Shown: positions 9,259-18,429, counted from the stretch's first letter. The stretch: DNA of 64,000 nt from Macrococcus brunensis (GCF_004359615.1 NZ_SCWA01000004.1:100982-164981), one strand, 5' to 3'. A program made the numbers and translations. Notes: a model not told the origin generated them from the letters alone.

Positions 9259-10227
9259 ATGAAACTAGGTGTATTTAATCCACTTTTCAATGACAAATCT
9301 TTCGAAGAGATGCTTGATTATGTTCAGGCATCAGGTGTAGAAGCAGTAGAAGTAGGCACTGGCGGCTATCCAGGCAGCAAACACATCGATGTTGACCAGT
9401 TACTCGAAGACGAAGCTGCACGTGAAGCTTATTTAAAAGCATTTGCAGAACATGGTCTTTTTATTTCATCATTCAGCTGTCACGGCAACCCGATTTCTCC
9501 GGATGCTGATTTCCGTAGAGAATCAGATGAGACGCTCCGAAAAACAATCAAACTGGCGGCGCTGATGAATGTGCCGGTCGTCAATACTTTCAGTGGAACA
9601 GCGGGCGAGTCAGAAGAGGCGAAGCAGCCGAACTGGCCGGTTGTCGCGTGGCCGACAGAATATGCAGATATCTATAACTGGCAGTGGGAGAACAAATTGA
9701 TTCCGTACTGGCAGGACATCGCAGAAGTTGCGAAAGAAGCGAACGTCAAAATCGGTTTAGAGCTACACGGCGGTTTCCTTGTTCATTCGCCGTATACTTT
9801 ACTTAAACTAAGAGAAGCAACGAATAAATTTATTGGGGCAAACCTTGATCCGAGCCATATGTGGTGGCAAGGAATTGACCCGGTGGCAGCGATTAAGATT
9901 TTAGGTAAAGAAAATGCGATTCATCACTTCCATGCGAAGGACACGTATCTCGATCAAGACAACATCAATATGTACGGTCTTTTAGATATGCAGCCTTACG
10001 GTGATGTTAAGACGCGCAGCTGGACGTTCAGAAGTGTCGGCTGTGGTCATGATATGACAGAATGGACACAGATGATGAGTGCGCTTAGAACATATAACTA
10101 TGATTATGTAGTCAGTATAGAACATGAAGATCCGCTGATGTCGATTGAAGAAGGATTCCAGACAGCAGTCCGTAACTTAAAGCAAGTCATCATTAAAGAG
10201 ACACCGACAGATATGTGGTGGGCTTAA
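9259..10227 (+). CDS. Sugar phosphate isomerase/epimerase-like TIM-barrel protein
   Basis: A 322-residue member of the xylose-isomerase-like TIM-barrel superfamily (AP endonuclease 2 family). Metal-binding and active-site features include GLELHGGFLVHSP (catalytic Glu), GANLDPSHMWWQGID (Asp/His), HHFHAKDTYLD (His-x-Lys-Asp) and a late VSIEHEDP (Glu). Members of this group isomerise or epimerise sugars, or act on 3-keto-glycosides. It starts two bases after the second oxidoreductase, with GGGGGAG as RBS, and is probably part of the same catabolic step. Confidence 0.88.
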   Translation: MKLGVFNPLFNDKSFEEMLDYVQASGVEAVEVGTGGYPGSKHIDVDQLLEDEAAREAYLKAFAEHGLFISSFSCHGNPISPDADFRRESDETLRKTIKLAALMNVPVVNTFSGTAGESEEAKQPNWPVVAWPTEYADIYNWQWENKLIPYWQDIAEVAKEANVKIGLELHGGFLVHSPYTLLKLREATNKFIGANLDPSHMWWQGIDPVAAIKILGKENAIHHFHAKDTYLDQDNINMYGLLDMQPYGDVKTRSWTFRSVGCGHDMTEWTQMMSALRTYNYDYVVSIEHEDPLMSIEEGFQTAVRNLKQVIIKETPTDMWWA

Positions 10228-10239
10228 GGAGGAAATTAA

Positions 10240-11388
10240 ATGGCAGAACTTAAACTGGATCACATCCAGAAAACATACGACGGTGGTAATACAGTCGTCA
10301 AAGATTTTAATTTACACATTCAGGATAAAGAATTCATCGTCTTTGTCGGTCCGTCGGGTTGCGGTAAGTCGACCACACTGCGTATGATTGCGGGATTAGA
10401 AGACATCACAGGCGGTGACTTATTAATAGACGGCGTTCGCGTGAATGATGTACCCCCTAAAAACCGTGATATCGCGATGGTCTTCCAGAACTACGCACTT
10501 TATCCGCATATGACCGTATTTGATAACATGGCATTTGGTCTTAAATTACGTAAGATGCCAAAAGATGAAATTAAGACTCGTGTCCACGAGGCAGCAGAAA
10601 TTTTAGGTTTGACGGAATACTTGAATCGTAAACCTAAAGCGCTGTCAGGTGGTCAGCGTCAGCGTGTGGCATTAGGACGTGCGATTGTCCGTGAAGCAAA
10701 AGTCTTCTTAATGGATGAACCGCTGTCAAACCTTGATGCGAAACTCCGTGTACAGATGCGTGCTGAAATCTCTAAACTGCATCATCGCCTGCAGACAACG
10801 ACAATCTACGTCACCCATGATCAGACAGAAGCGCTGACAATGGCGACACGTATTGTTGTTCTTAATAAAGGGGATATCATGCAAGTCGGCACACCGAAAG
10901 AAGTCTATGATTACCCGGAAAATATCTTTGTTGCGGAATTTATCGGCTCACCGCCAATGAATATCTTCTCAGCACAGCTGCGAGGTAACCAGCTGCATAT
11001 TGGTGAGTATTCATTCGATGTGCCGGAAAGCACACTTCGTACGTTAGAAGCAAAAGGCTACAAAGATAAGCCGGTTAAGTTCGGTATTCGTCCAGAAGAC
11101 ATCCATGATGAACCCGTCTTCATTCAGTCATCTGAAGGCACTTCATTTGAGACAAAAGTAACTGTCAGCGAACTACATGGTTCAGAAGTCATGGTGTACA
11201 GTACATTTGAAAATCAGGAGTTTATTTCTAAGCTGGATGCGCGTAATGACTATCAGCCGGGAGACATCATTCGTCTCGCGATGGATATGAATAAAGCACA
11301 CTTCTTCGATGCTGAGACAGGTGAACGTATTCGCTTGGCAGCAGAAGAACGCAGACGCGAAGCGAAAGTTAAAGTCGACCAAGTTTAA
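10240..11388 (+). CDS. msmX: Sugar ABC transporter ATPase, MsmX/MalK type
   Basis: A 382-residue ATPase with Walker A GPSGCGKST (about 38-46), signature LSGGQRQRVALGRA, Walker B VFLMDEPLSNLDAKL and H-loop YVTHDQTEA. The roughly 140-residue C-terminal extension has the MalK-type beta-barrel (KFGIRPEDIHDEP). It energises the MalF/MalG pair of this operon and, as for MsmX in other Firmicutes, could serve other sugar importers. The symbol follows family resemblance; MsmK or UgpC would be equivalent names. Confidence 0.92.
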   Translation: MAELKLDHIQKTYDGGNTVVKDFNLHIQDKEFIVFVGPSGCGKSTTLRMIAGLEDITGGDLLIDGVRVNDVPPKNRDIAMVFQNYALYPHMTVFDNMAFGLKLRKMPKDEIKTRVHEAAEILGLTEYLNRKPKALSGGQRQRVALGRAIVREAKVFLMDEPLSNLDAKLRVQMRAEISKLHHRLQTTTIYVTHDQTEALTMATRIVVLNKGDIMQVGTPKEVYDYPENIFVAEFIGSPPMNIFSAQLRGNQLHIGEYSFDVPESTLRTLEAKGYKDKPVKFGIRPEDIHDEPVFIQSSEGTSFETKVTVSELHGSEVMVYSTFENQEFISKLDARNDYQPGDIIRLAMDMNKAHFFDAETGERIRLAAEERRREAKVKVDQV

Positions 11389-11413
11389 TGTTTGAAATGA
11401 GGATGAATAGCTG

Positions 11414-11433
11414 TTAACATGCATAAATGTTAA
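11414..11433 (+). promoter_or_regulatory. Small inverted repeat before the alpha-glucosidase gene
   Basis: TTAACAT and ATGTTAA form a perfect 7-bp inverted repeat around a six-base loop in the 84-base gap between the ATPase and glucosidase genes. There is no T-run, so it is not a terminator; it may stabilise a processed mRNA end. A strong RBS (AGGAGGA) follows before the ATG at 11473. Confidence 0.35.
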
Positions 11434-11472
11434 TGGCTTTCTTTATGGCTGAATACAGGAGGATATAACAAA

Positions 11473-13143
11473 ATGGAACGTATCTGGTGGAAAGAAGCGG
11501 TATGCTATCAAGTGTATCCACGTAGTTTTAAGGATTCAAATGGCGACGGAATTGGTGATATCAACGGTATCACAGAGAAACTGGACTATCTGCAGGATTT
11601 AGGAATCGATGTCATCTGGGTCAGCCCGATCTATAAGTCTCCAAATGATGATAACGGCTATGATATCAGTGACTACCAGGCTATTATGCGGGATTTCGGT
11701 ACAATGGAAGATTTCGACCGCCTGCTTTTAGAAGTGCATTCACGGGGGATGAAACTGATCATGGATCTTGTCATCAACCATACAAGTGATGAGCATCCAT
11801 GGTTCATTGAATCACGTATTTCAAAAGACAATCCGAAACGTGACTGGTACATCTGGCAGGACGCTAAAGACGGTAAGGAGCCGAATAACTGGGCGAGTAT
11901 CTTTGAGGGTTCTGCCTGGGAGTATGATGTCACGACTGATCAATATTTCATGCATGTCTTCAGCCGTAAACAGCCCGATTTAAACTGGGAAAACAAAGAG
12001 ATGCGCGAAACTATCTATAATATGGTCAACTGGTGGCTGGATAAAGGTATCGACGGATTTCGTGTTGATGCGATCAGCCATATCAGAAAATCATTTGACA
12101 AAGGGGATCTGCCGAATCCTCATAACCTGAATTATGTCGATTCATTTGAAGCGCATATGAACCAGCCGGGTATTCATCAGTATTTAGAAGAGCTGAAAGA
12201 AAAGACTTTCTCTAAATATGATATTATGACGGTCGGCGAAGCGAATGGTGTCACGACTGAAGATGCAGATGTATGGGTCGGTGAAAAAGAAGGTAAGTTC
12301 AATATGGTCTTCCAGTTTGAACACTTAAATCTCTGGGACCACAATATCGGAACAAGCTTTGACATTCTGGGTTACAAGAAAGTACTGGCGAACTGGCAGA
12401 AAGGACTTGAAAACAGAGGCTGGAATGCGCTTTTCATTGAAAACCATGACCGACCGCGTGTCTCTTCTACATGGGCAGATGACAAAGATCACTGGTATGA
12501 AAGTTCGACCAGCCATGCGACAGTGTATATGCTGCTGCAAGGCACACCGTTCATCTATCAGGGCCAGGAAATCGGTATGACGAACTATCCGTTCAAAGAC
12601 ATCACAGAATTTGATGATGTCCATGCGAAGAACATCTATAACAACGAGCTCATCAATGGCGCGTCTAAAGAAGAAGTGATAGAGATGCTGCAACGTATCA
12701 GCCGTGATAACTCACGGACACCGATGCAGTGGGATGCATCTGACAACGCAGGCTTTACGACAGGACATCCATGGATGAAAGTCAATCCGAACTATCCTTA
12801 TTTAAACGTTGCACATCAGCTTGAGCGTGAAGATTCGATTCTTAACTTCTATAAAAAACTCATCAAGTTTAAAAAAGACAATCTGATTATGACATATGGG
12901 ACGTTCGACCTGGTGTATCCGGAGCACGAAACGGTATTCGCGTATACAAGAACACTGGGAGACGAAAAAGTTCTTGTTATCGGTAACCTGGATAATCAGA
13001 AAGTAGAGCTTGATGACTCTGAAAACCTTGAATTCAATGCAAAGCAATTAATCATTTCGAACTACGATTACGGTTTTGACATTAAAACAAGCAACAGCAT
13101 TCAGTTACAACCCTATGAAGTCCGCGTCTATCGCCTGGCGTAA
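11473..13143 (+). CDS. GH13 alpha-glucosidase (oligo-1,6-glucosidase/trehalose-type, subfamily 31-like)
   Basis: A 556-residue cytoplasmic glycoside hydrolase with no signal peptide. The (beta/alpha)8 barrel opens with WWKEAVCYQVYPRSF and DSNGDGIGDINGI. Catalytic residues are visible: nucleophile Asp199 in GFRVDAISHI, acid/base Glu256 in VGEANGV and Asp326 in FIENHDRPR; region I is DLVINHTSDEH. The residue after Asp199 is Ala, unlike the Val of classical isomaltases and the Thr of classical maltases, so linkage preference cannot be asserted. It is the last gene of the sugar operon and would cleave the imported alpha-glucoside. Trehalose-6-phosphate hydrolase is less likely because an ABC, not a PTS, importer precedes it. 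Confidence 0.92.
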   Translation: MERIWWKEAVCYQVYPRSFKDSNGDGIGDINGITEKLDYLQDLGIDVIWVSPIYKSPNDDNGYDISDYQAIMRDFGTMEDFDRLLLEVHSRGMKLIMDLVINHTSDEHPWFIESRISKDNPKRDWYIWQDAKDGKEPNNWASIFEGSAWEYDVTTDQYFMHVFSRKQPDLNWENKEMRETIYNMVNWWLDKGIDGFRVDAISHIRKSFDKGDLPNPHNLNYVDSFEAHMNQPGIHQYLEELKEKTFSKYDIMTVGEANGVTTEDADVWVGEKEGKFNMVFQFEHLNLWDHNIGTSFDILGYKKVLANWQKGLENRGWNALFIENHDRPRVSSTWADDKDHWYESSTSHATVYMLLQGTPFIYQGQEIGMTNYPFKDITEFDDVHAKNIYNNELINGASKEEVIEMLQRISRDNSRTPMQWDASDNAGFTTGHPWMKVNPNYPYLNVAHQLEREDSILNFYKKLIKFKKDNLIMTYGTFDLVYPEHETVFAYTRTLGDEKVLVIGNLDNQKVELDDSENLEFNAKQLIISNYDYGFDIKTSNSIQLQPYEVRVYRLA

Positions 13144-13150
13144 TATGATG

Positions 13151-13184
13151 ACTCTCTTCTGCAGATGCAGAAAGAGGGTTTTTT
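13151..13184 (+). terminator. Rho-independent terminator closing the sugar operon
   Basis: A stem of about 11 bp (ACTCTCTTCTGC with GCAGAAAGAGGGT, minor mismatches) and a short loop, followed by a run of six Ts. Confidence 0.85.
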
Positions 13185-13280
13185 ACATATTTAATAATAT
13201 GTTTACATTATCTACATATTCACTCCATATTCAATTGATAAAATAATAAAGCATTTAATCATAAGAAGAGGAGTAACGGG

Positions 13281-15575
13281 ATGAAATCAACTTTCAAAGC
13301 ATTTTTATCCATCATGATGGTTCTGTCACTTGTATTATCATTTGCAGGACAGCAGGCACAGGCAGCAGGGAAATTAATTATTTCAGAATACATAGAGGGT
13401 TCAGGCTACAATAAAGCGATTGAAATCTATAACCCGACGTCAGAAGCAGTCGACTTATCAACATATTCACTCGTTAATTTTGTTAACGGTGCGAGCGAAA
13501 CAACAGGTACTGTAGCAGAACTTAAACTGAGCGGCACTTTAGCACCTGGTGACGTTTACGTCATCTCTCACCAGAGTGCAGCAGCAGAAATCTTAGCTCA
13601 GGCAGATTTAAAAACAGGTTCGACAGCTGTTAACTTTAACGGTGATGACACACTCGTTTTATTCGAAAACTACAATGCGACGACTAAGACAGGCGAAGTC
13701 AATGATTCTATCGGTCAAGTTGGTGTAGATCCAGGCACAGCATTTGGTACGACGACTTCAACTTTAGATATGACGTTAGTACGTACAGCGGCTAACCTCA
13801 CAGGGGATACAGATATCCATAATGCTTATGACCCGGCAGCACAATTCACAGCTTTACCAAAAGATACGACTTCAGAACTTGGCACGTTCAGTGCACAAGT
13901 GACACCACCGGCACCAGAAGTCCCTCAAGCTGAATATCATGTCAATGTTGTACGTGTAGTCGATGGTGACACAATCAAGATTTCTCCAAGTATTATGGGT
14001 TCAGATACGATTCGTTATGTGAACATCGACACACCAGAAACGTATCATCTTACTTCTTATGATCCAGCTCTAATCGATACAGACTTAGACCAGAACCAGA
14101 AATATCACGGTGAACAAGCAAAGAAAGCATTAAATGAAATGCTGGCACCCGGTACACCGATTGCAGTTAAAGTAAACCCGGATAACATTACAGATGCATA
14201 TGGCCGTATTTTAGGTCAGGTCATCAGAGAAAGTGATAATCTGAATACAAACTTAGAGCAAGTGAAACTGGGTATGGCTTCAACTTACTTCATCTGGCCA
14301 GTCGCTAATATGGATGACTACAATATGTTCCAGGCTGCCGTAGCAGAAGCACAGGCGAATCATTTAGGCATCTGGCAGACAGAGCATCCACTTAAAGAAC
14401 TTGCATTTGAATTCCGTGCACGTTATGACAAAAAAGGTCTTCAACGCTACGTCGGAGATTCAGAAACTAAACTTTACTATGCACCAGAAGACTTTGCGAA
14501 AGTGCCCGTAGAACGTCGTATTTTCTTCGCACAGGAAGAAGCGATTGCACAAGGCTACAAAGTAGCACCAGATACAACTCTTCCTACTGAACCAACAGTA
14601 ACACCAGCGAAAGAAATGACGATTCAGGAAGCAAGAACAGCGGGTAAAGGAACAAATGCAATTGTAACAGGAACAGTGACTGCGATCGATGGCTACAATA
14701 TCTATATTCAAGATGAAACAGCAGGAATGGTTGTACGCAGCAAAACAGTTAAGCCGGCGATCGGTGATGTGATAACTGCAACAGGCACAACGACTGAATA
14801 TTACGATTTATACCAAGTAGAAACAGAAGATGTGAAAGTGACTGGACAAAAAACAGTTCAACCCTCTGTTACAGCACTTGATCAAATCGGTGAAGACACA
14901 GAAGCAGAATATATTGCGATTGAAAAAGTGAAAGTAGAATCAGTGAATACGTATAATGAATATACAGTATCTGATGCTGCAGGCCATACTTTCCTTGTTA
15001 AAACAACACAACCACTTGAAATCGGTGCAACTTATGACCGCATCGAAGGTGTTGTGACTTACAGCTTCAATGCTTATAAATTACTGCCTACATCAATCAC
15101 TAAAGTAACAGAAGTACCAACGACAGAAGTGCCAACAACAGAAGTACCGACAACAGAAGCACCAACAACGGAAGTACCGACGACAGAAGCACCAACGACA
15201 GAAGCACCAACAACAGAAGTACCTGCTGTTCAACATGATGTAAGAGGCTTTGTCTTCTTTGATCAAAACAGCAATGGTAAATTTGATAGACCAGACCGCA
15301 AGTTAAAGAATGTAAAAGTTGATATTTATCAGAATGGACAATTAGTGAAAACAGTTAAAACTGATAAAGATGGTCGCTATTCAGTTACTGTCAACGAAGG
15401 CACTTATGTCCTGAAGTTTGATGCGCCAGGTAATTTAGTGGAGACATTTGCTAATCAGACAAGTGACGATCTGGATTCTGATATTAAAGATGGTAAAGTA
15501 ACTGTTAACGTAACGAAAGATATGGAAGACGTTACAGCTGGATTTGCGAAAAATATCGGTAAATTTTATAAATAA
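13281..15575 (+). CDS. Secreted multidomain nuclease: lamin-tail + thermonuclease + OB-fold + TTEVP repeats + SdrD-B-like domain
   Basis: A 764-residue protein with a Sec signal peptide cut near AQA (residue about 28). Domains in order: a lamin-tail-like domain (about 30-135, LIISEYIEGSGYNKAIEIYN); a staphylococcal-nuclease domain (about 215-365) with DGDTIK, Arg245, Glu253 in DTPET and Arg309 in DAYGR, the three catalytic residues of thermonuclease; OB-fold region(s) (about 430-605, NIYIQDETAGMVV); an acidic Thr/Glu/Val/Pro repeat (TTEVP/TTEAP, about 613-652); and a C-terminal SdrD-B/CNA-B-like domain (FFDQNSNGKFD, then GRYSVTV). No LPXTG sorting motif follows, so attachment is unclear. It resembles Bacillus YhcR in its nuclease/OB parts. 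Likely role: extracellular nucleic acid degradation. Confidence 0.9.
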   Translation: MKSTFKAFLSIMMVLSLVLSFAGQQAQAAGKLIISEYIEGSGYNKAIEIYNPTSEAVDLSTYSLVNFVNGASETTGTVAELKLSGTLAPGDVYVISHQSAAAEILAQADLKTGSTAVNFNGDDTLVLFENYNATTKTGEVNDSIGQVGVDPGTAFGTTTSTLDMTLVRTAANLTGDTDIHNAYDPAAQFTALPKDTTSELGTFSAQVTPPAPEVPQAEYHVNVVRVVDGDTIKISPSIMGSDTIRYVNIDTPETYHLTSYDPALIDTDLDQNQKYHGEQAKKALNEMLAPGTPIAVKVNPDNITDAYGRILGQVIRESDNLNTNLEQVKLGMASTYFIWPVANMDDYNMFQAAVAEAQANHLGIWQTEHPLKELAFEFRARYDKKGLQRYVGDSETKLYYAPEDFAKVPVERRIFFAQEEAIAQGYKVAPDTTLPTEPTVTPAKEMTIQEARTAGKGTNAIVTGTVTAIDGYNIYIQDETAGMVVRSKTVKPAIGDVITATGTTTEYYDLYQVETEDVKVTGQKTVQPSVTALDQIGEDTEAEYIAIEKVKVESVNTYNEYTVSDAAGHTFLVKTTQPLEIGATYDRIEGVVTYSFNAYKLLPTSITKVTEVPTTEVPTTEVPTTEAPTTEVPTTEAPTTEAPTTEVPAVQHDVRGFVFFDQNSNGKFDRPDRKLKNVKVDIYQNGQLVKTVKTDKDGRYSVTVNEGTYVLKFDAPGNLVETFANQTSDDLDSDIKDGKVTVNVTKDMEDVTAGFAKNIGKFYK

Positions 15576-15587
15576 GAATTTTGTTGA

Positions 15588-15620
15588 GAAAACACCTTTT
15601 CAGGTGTTTTCTTTTGTTTT
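15588..15620 (+). terminator. Rho-independent terminator after the nuclease gene
   Basis: A perfect 10-bp stem (GAAAACACCT with AGGTGTTTTC), a four-base loop and a T-rich tail. Confidence 0.9.
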
Positions 15621-15650
15621 CTTCCTTACAATAGTTTTGAGGTGAAAGAG

Positions 15651-16373
15651 ATGAAATTACAATGGGACCATATTATTCACTATATAGACGGACTTGATTC
15701 ATTTGAGTTTCCAGACCAGCTCCTTGATATACATGAAGGTGGCAGACATGAACAATTGGGTACATTTAATTATTTGAGCTATACGGATTTAAGTTATATC
15801 GAGTTCATAGATGTATTTGATAAAGAACGTTTGAAGAAGTCTGTAACGGGGGAGCAGCGTCTGAGTTTTGCTGCCACGTTAGAGAGAACAGTCTACCAGG
15901 AAGGCTGGAAACGGCTCTGTTTTCGAACGGATGATATAGAAGCCTTGAATGATCATTTCATTTCATGCGGATTGTCGACGATTGGACCGAGTCAAATGTC
16001 CCGCACTAAACCAGATGGACAAGTCATCAGCTGGCAGCTTCTTTATATTGATGACGACAGAATGGACAGAGAGTTACCTTTCTTCATTCAATGGGGGGAA
16101 GAGGATGAGAGTAGACACGAACAACTGGCGCCTTTGTTTCAGCCGCTTCGTGTCGTGGATATCACCTTGATGACGCAAAATAAAAACCAGTTCATCCAAA
16201 ACTGGACAGACTGGTTTAATGCAAAGTATGATGGTAATCAGCTGTTAATACCGGATGGGCCCATCTTCACGCTGATGGAAGGCGATAAAGAAAGTATTGA
16301 AGCCATCACAATTGCGGGAATAGATCATCCTTCTATAGAAGTACACGGTGCCACATATCATTTTCAGGCATAA
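15651..16373 (+). CDS. VOC/glyoxalase-like protein (Glyoxalase_3 type)
   Basis: About 240 residues, opening with LQWDHIIHYIDGLDSF, the pattern of the glyoxalase-like (VOC) family with an early metal-binding-type histidine, then GGRHEQLGTFNYLSY. The second half (WEEGDESRHEQL-type region, about 160-235) looks like a diverged VOC repeat. I chose ATG 15651, with GAGGTG as RBS; an in-frame GTG at 15642 lies inside that RBS. No substrate can be inferred. It is monocistronic and its end overlaps the convergent small membrane gene by 10 bases. Confidence 0.75.
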   Translation: MKLQWDHIIHYIDGLDSFEFPDQLLDIHEGGRHEQLGTFNYLSYTDLSYIEFIDVFDKERLKKSVTGEQRLSFAATLERTVYQEGWKRLCFRTDDIEALNDHFISCGLSTIGPSQMSRTKPDGQVISWQLLYIDDDRMDRELPFFIQWGEEDESRHEQLAPLFQPLRVVDITLMTQNKNQFIQNWTDWFNAKYDGNQLLIPDGPIFTLMEGDKESIEAITIAGIDHPSIEVHGATYHFQA

Positions 16374-16618
16374 ACATAGTCGTAAATATGCAGAACGATA
16401 AGTGAAACATGAAAGGCTACGATTAAAAGTGTTATAATAGCGAACGTAAAGTTAAGTCGGCTTTTTCTGACGATGAGAAAGAGAATGCTGATAATCGCAC
16501 CGAGTGCCGCGACAATGATATTGAGATCAATTCGGTCAACGGACTGGTGTCCCTGAATGATAAAAATAAAAATTAAGTTCAGAAGCGCAATAACTGCAAG
16601 TAATATATTTCTAAACAT
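16364..16618 (-). CDS. Small membrane protein, 84 residues, unknown
   Basis: Three predicted membrane helices (LLAVIALLNLIFIFII, LNIIVAALGAIISILFLIV and FAIITLLIVAFHVSLIVL) with short charged loops and no recognisable domain. An AAGAGG-type RBS precedes the ATG. It is convergent with the VOC gene, overlapping its end by 10 bases, and has no room for a separate terminator between them. Function is not inferable. Confidence 0.7.
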   Translation of the reverse strand: MFRNILLAVIALLNLIFIFIIQGHQSVDRIDLNIIVAALGAIISILFLIVRKSRLNFTFAIITLLIVAFHVSLIVLHIYDYVYA

Positions 16619-16700
16619 AATAGCCTCTTTTCTTTAGGATAGGGTTATTATAACAGAACGATAGTGAACATGCTTGAAACGTGAAAGGAAGAAACAAACA

Positions 16701-17942
16701 ATGATCGAATATAGAACAATCAGCGATAAAGAGCACGATACATTTGTCAAAACTCATCCCCACGGCGACTTACTGCAACTATCAAAGTGGGCTGAAGTGA
16801 AAAAGTCGGCCGGCTGGTATAGTAAACGTATTTCAGTCAGTCGAAATAACAAAACAGTCGGTGTCGCCCAGCTGTTATTCAAAAAAGTACCTAGAATGCC
16901 GTATACACTGTGCTATATTTCAAGAGGTTTTGTCTGTGACTATCATGACCACGAAGTTGTGGAAGCCTTACTGGAACAGGCAGTTGAAGTGGCCCGTCGT
17001 GAACGTGCGTATGCTATCAAGATTGATCCGGACGTCGAAGTGACAGAAGCACAAGGTCTTGTCGAGTTTATGGAGTCTATCGGATTCAAGCATAAAGGGT
17101 TTGAAGATGGTCTGAGCAAACATTATATTCAACCGCGTATGACGATGATCACCAATATCGATCAAAGTGATGAAGATTTGATTAAGAGCTTTGAACGCAA
17201 TAATCGCTCACGGGTGAAACTGAGTCAGAAAAAAGGAACAGAAGCCTATATCGCAGGACGTGATGAGCTGCAGACATTCGCAGATTTAATGCAGGAGACC
17301 GGTTCAAGAGATGGTTTCCTGACACGTGATGTTTCTTATTTTGAGAATATCTATGATGCGCTGAATCCAGATGGTGATGCGGAACTGGTACTTGTCAAAC
17401 TAGTACCTGGTCACGTACTCCCTAAATTACGAGAAGAACTGGCACTGCGTAAAGAGAAAAAAGAACGACTCGTGACAAAAGAGAAGAACCAGAAAGTTGA
17501 GAATCAATTAAAGGATCTGGAAATCCAGATGGCTAAACTGGAGAAACAGATAGAAGAACTGACCGAGATGGAGAAAACAAATCCGGAAGGTAAAGTATTA
17601 TCAGGTTCTATACTGACATTCGCCGGTCACAAAGCCTATTACCTTTATGGCGCATCAAGCAATGAGTACCGCGACTATCTGCCGAATTACAATATGCAGC
17701 TGACGATGATGCGTATTGCACGTGACAGAGGCGCGAAAACTTATGACTTCGGGGGGACAAGTAATCATCCGGATAAAGACTCTGAATACTTTGGTCTCTG
17801 GCAGTTCAAAAAAATGTGGGGGACAAGACTCAGTGCGAAAATCGGAGAATTTGATTATGTTCTGAATCCTTATGTGTATCAGCTTGTTGAACAAGTAAAA
17901 CCACAGATCATGAATTTGAAACGTAAAATAGGTCGCAAATAA
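16701..17942 (+). CDS. femX: FemX/FmhB: lipid II:glycine glycyltransferase, FemABX family
   Basis: A 413-residue peptidoglycan interpeptide-bridge enzyme. Two GNAT-like subdomains are interrupted by a charged helical arm (about 250-300, rich in Lys/Glu) that forms the FemABX coiled-coil. FmhB-like segments are visible: HPHGDLLQLSKWAEVKK, PYTLCYISRGFVCDY, AYAIKIDPDVEV, GLSKHYIQPRMTMIT, RDGFLTRDVSYFENIYDA and KAYYLYGASSNEYRDYLPN. FemX adds the first glycine to the lysine of lipid II using Gly-tRNA and is essential in S. aureus. ATG 16701 is preceded by AAAGGAAG. In S. aureus fmhB likewise neighbours an RND transporter gene, which supports the assignment over FemA/FemB. Confidence 0.92.
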   Translation: MIEYRTISDKEHDTFVKTHPHGDLLQLSKWAEVKKSAGWYSKRISVSRNNKTVGVAQLLFKKVPRMPYTLCYISRGFVCDYHDHEVVEALLEQAVEVARRERAYAIKIDPDVEVTEAQGLVEFMESIGFKHKGFEDGLSKHYIQPRMTMITNIDQSDEDLIKSFERNNRSRVKLSQKKGTEAYIAGRDELQTFADLMQETGSRDGFLTRDVSYFENIYDALNPDGDAELVLVKLVPGHVLPKLREELALRKEKKERLVTKEKNQKVENQLKDLEIQMAKLEKQIEELTEMEKTNPEGKVLSGSILTFAGHKAYYLYGASSNEYRDYLPNYNMQLTMMRIARDRGAKTYDFGGTSNHPDKDSEYFGLWQFKKMWGTRLSAKIGEFDYVLNPYVYQLVEQVKPQIMNLKRKIGRK

Positions 17943-17976
17943 AAAAAGTCTTATCCAGCTGGATAAGACTTTTTTT
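17941..17976. terminator. Bidirectional terminator between femX and a convergent membrane-protein gene
   Basis: A 36-base perfect palindrome (A-run, GTCTTATCCAG, CTGGATAAGAC, T-run) that works on both strands. It begins in the femX stop codon and ends at the stop of the convergent gene. Confidence 0.9.
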
Positions 17977-18262
17977 ATTTTATATCGAGATAAAGATAAG
18001 GATCGATAAATGTGATATATATAAGGAAAAGCAGACTTACAAATGCTGTAAGTGTCAATATAATCGCCAGGATGCGATACATTAAATCTTTTTCAGTTAG
18101 ATTCACTTTACTGAAGTAATAACGTAAACCGATGAATATTGAGATGAGACTGAAAAGAATCCAGAAGTAACTCGTGAAGAAAATAATACCACTATTGATG
18201 AAATAACCGGCGATGAAAACAAAGTGCATCAGGATTGACAGAAGCATCAGTACTTTTTGCAT
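17975..18262 (-). CDS. Small membrane protein, 95 residues, unknown
   Basis: Three hydrophobic segments (VLMLLSILMHFVFIAGYFI, then FFTSYFWILFSLISIFIGL, then ILAIILTLTAFVSLLFLIYI) with a Lys-rich loop between the second and third. No domain is recognised. The RBS GGAGG lies just upstream of the ATG. It reads away from the RND gene and shares the bidirectional terminator with femX. Confidence 0.7.
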   Translation of the reverse strand: MQKVLMLLSILMHFVFIAGYFINSGIIFFTSYFWILFSLISIFIGLRYYFSKVNLTEKDLMYRILAIILTLTAFVSLLFLIYITFIDPYLYLDIK

Positions 18263-18429
18263 AAAATCCCTCCACCTTTTATTTTAGTTGAAAATTAGTA
18301 ATAAAGGAAACTGAAATTAGGACATTCCAACCATAAAGGAAAGAGTGGGGAATTTTGGTTTTATTATTAGTAAAGCCCATATATTTAAGTTATATTACTA
18401 AGTAGGACAATCATTATAGGAGGCAAGAT

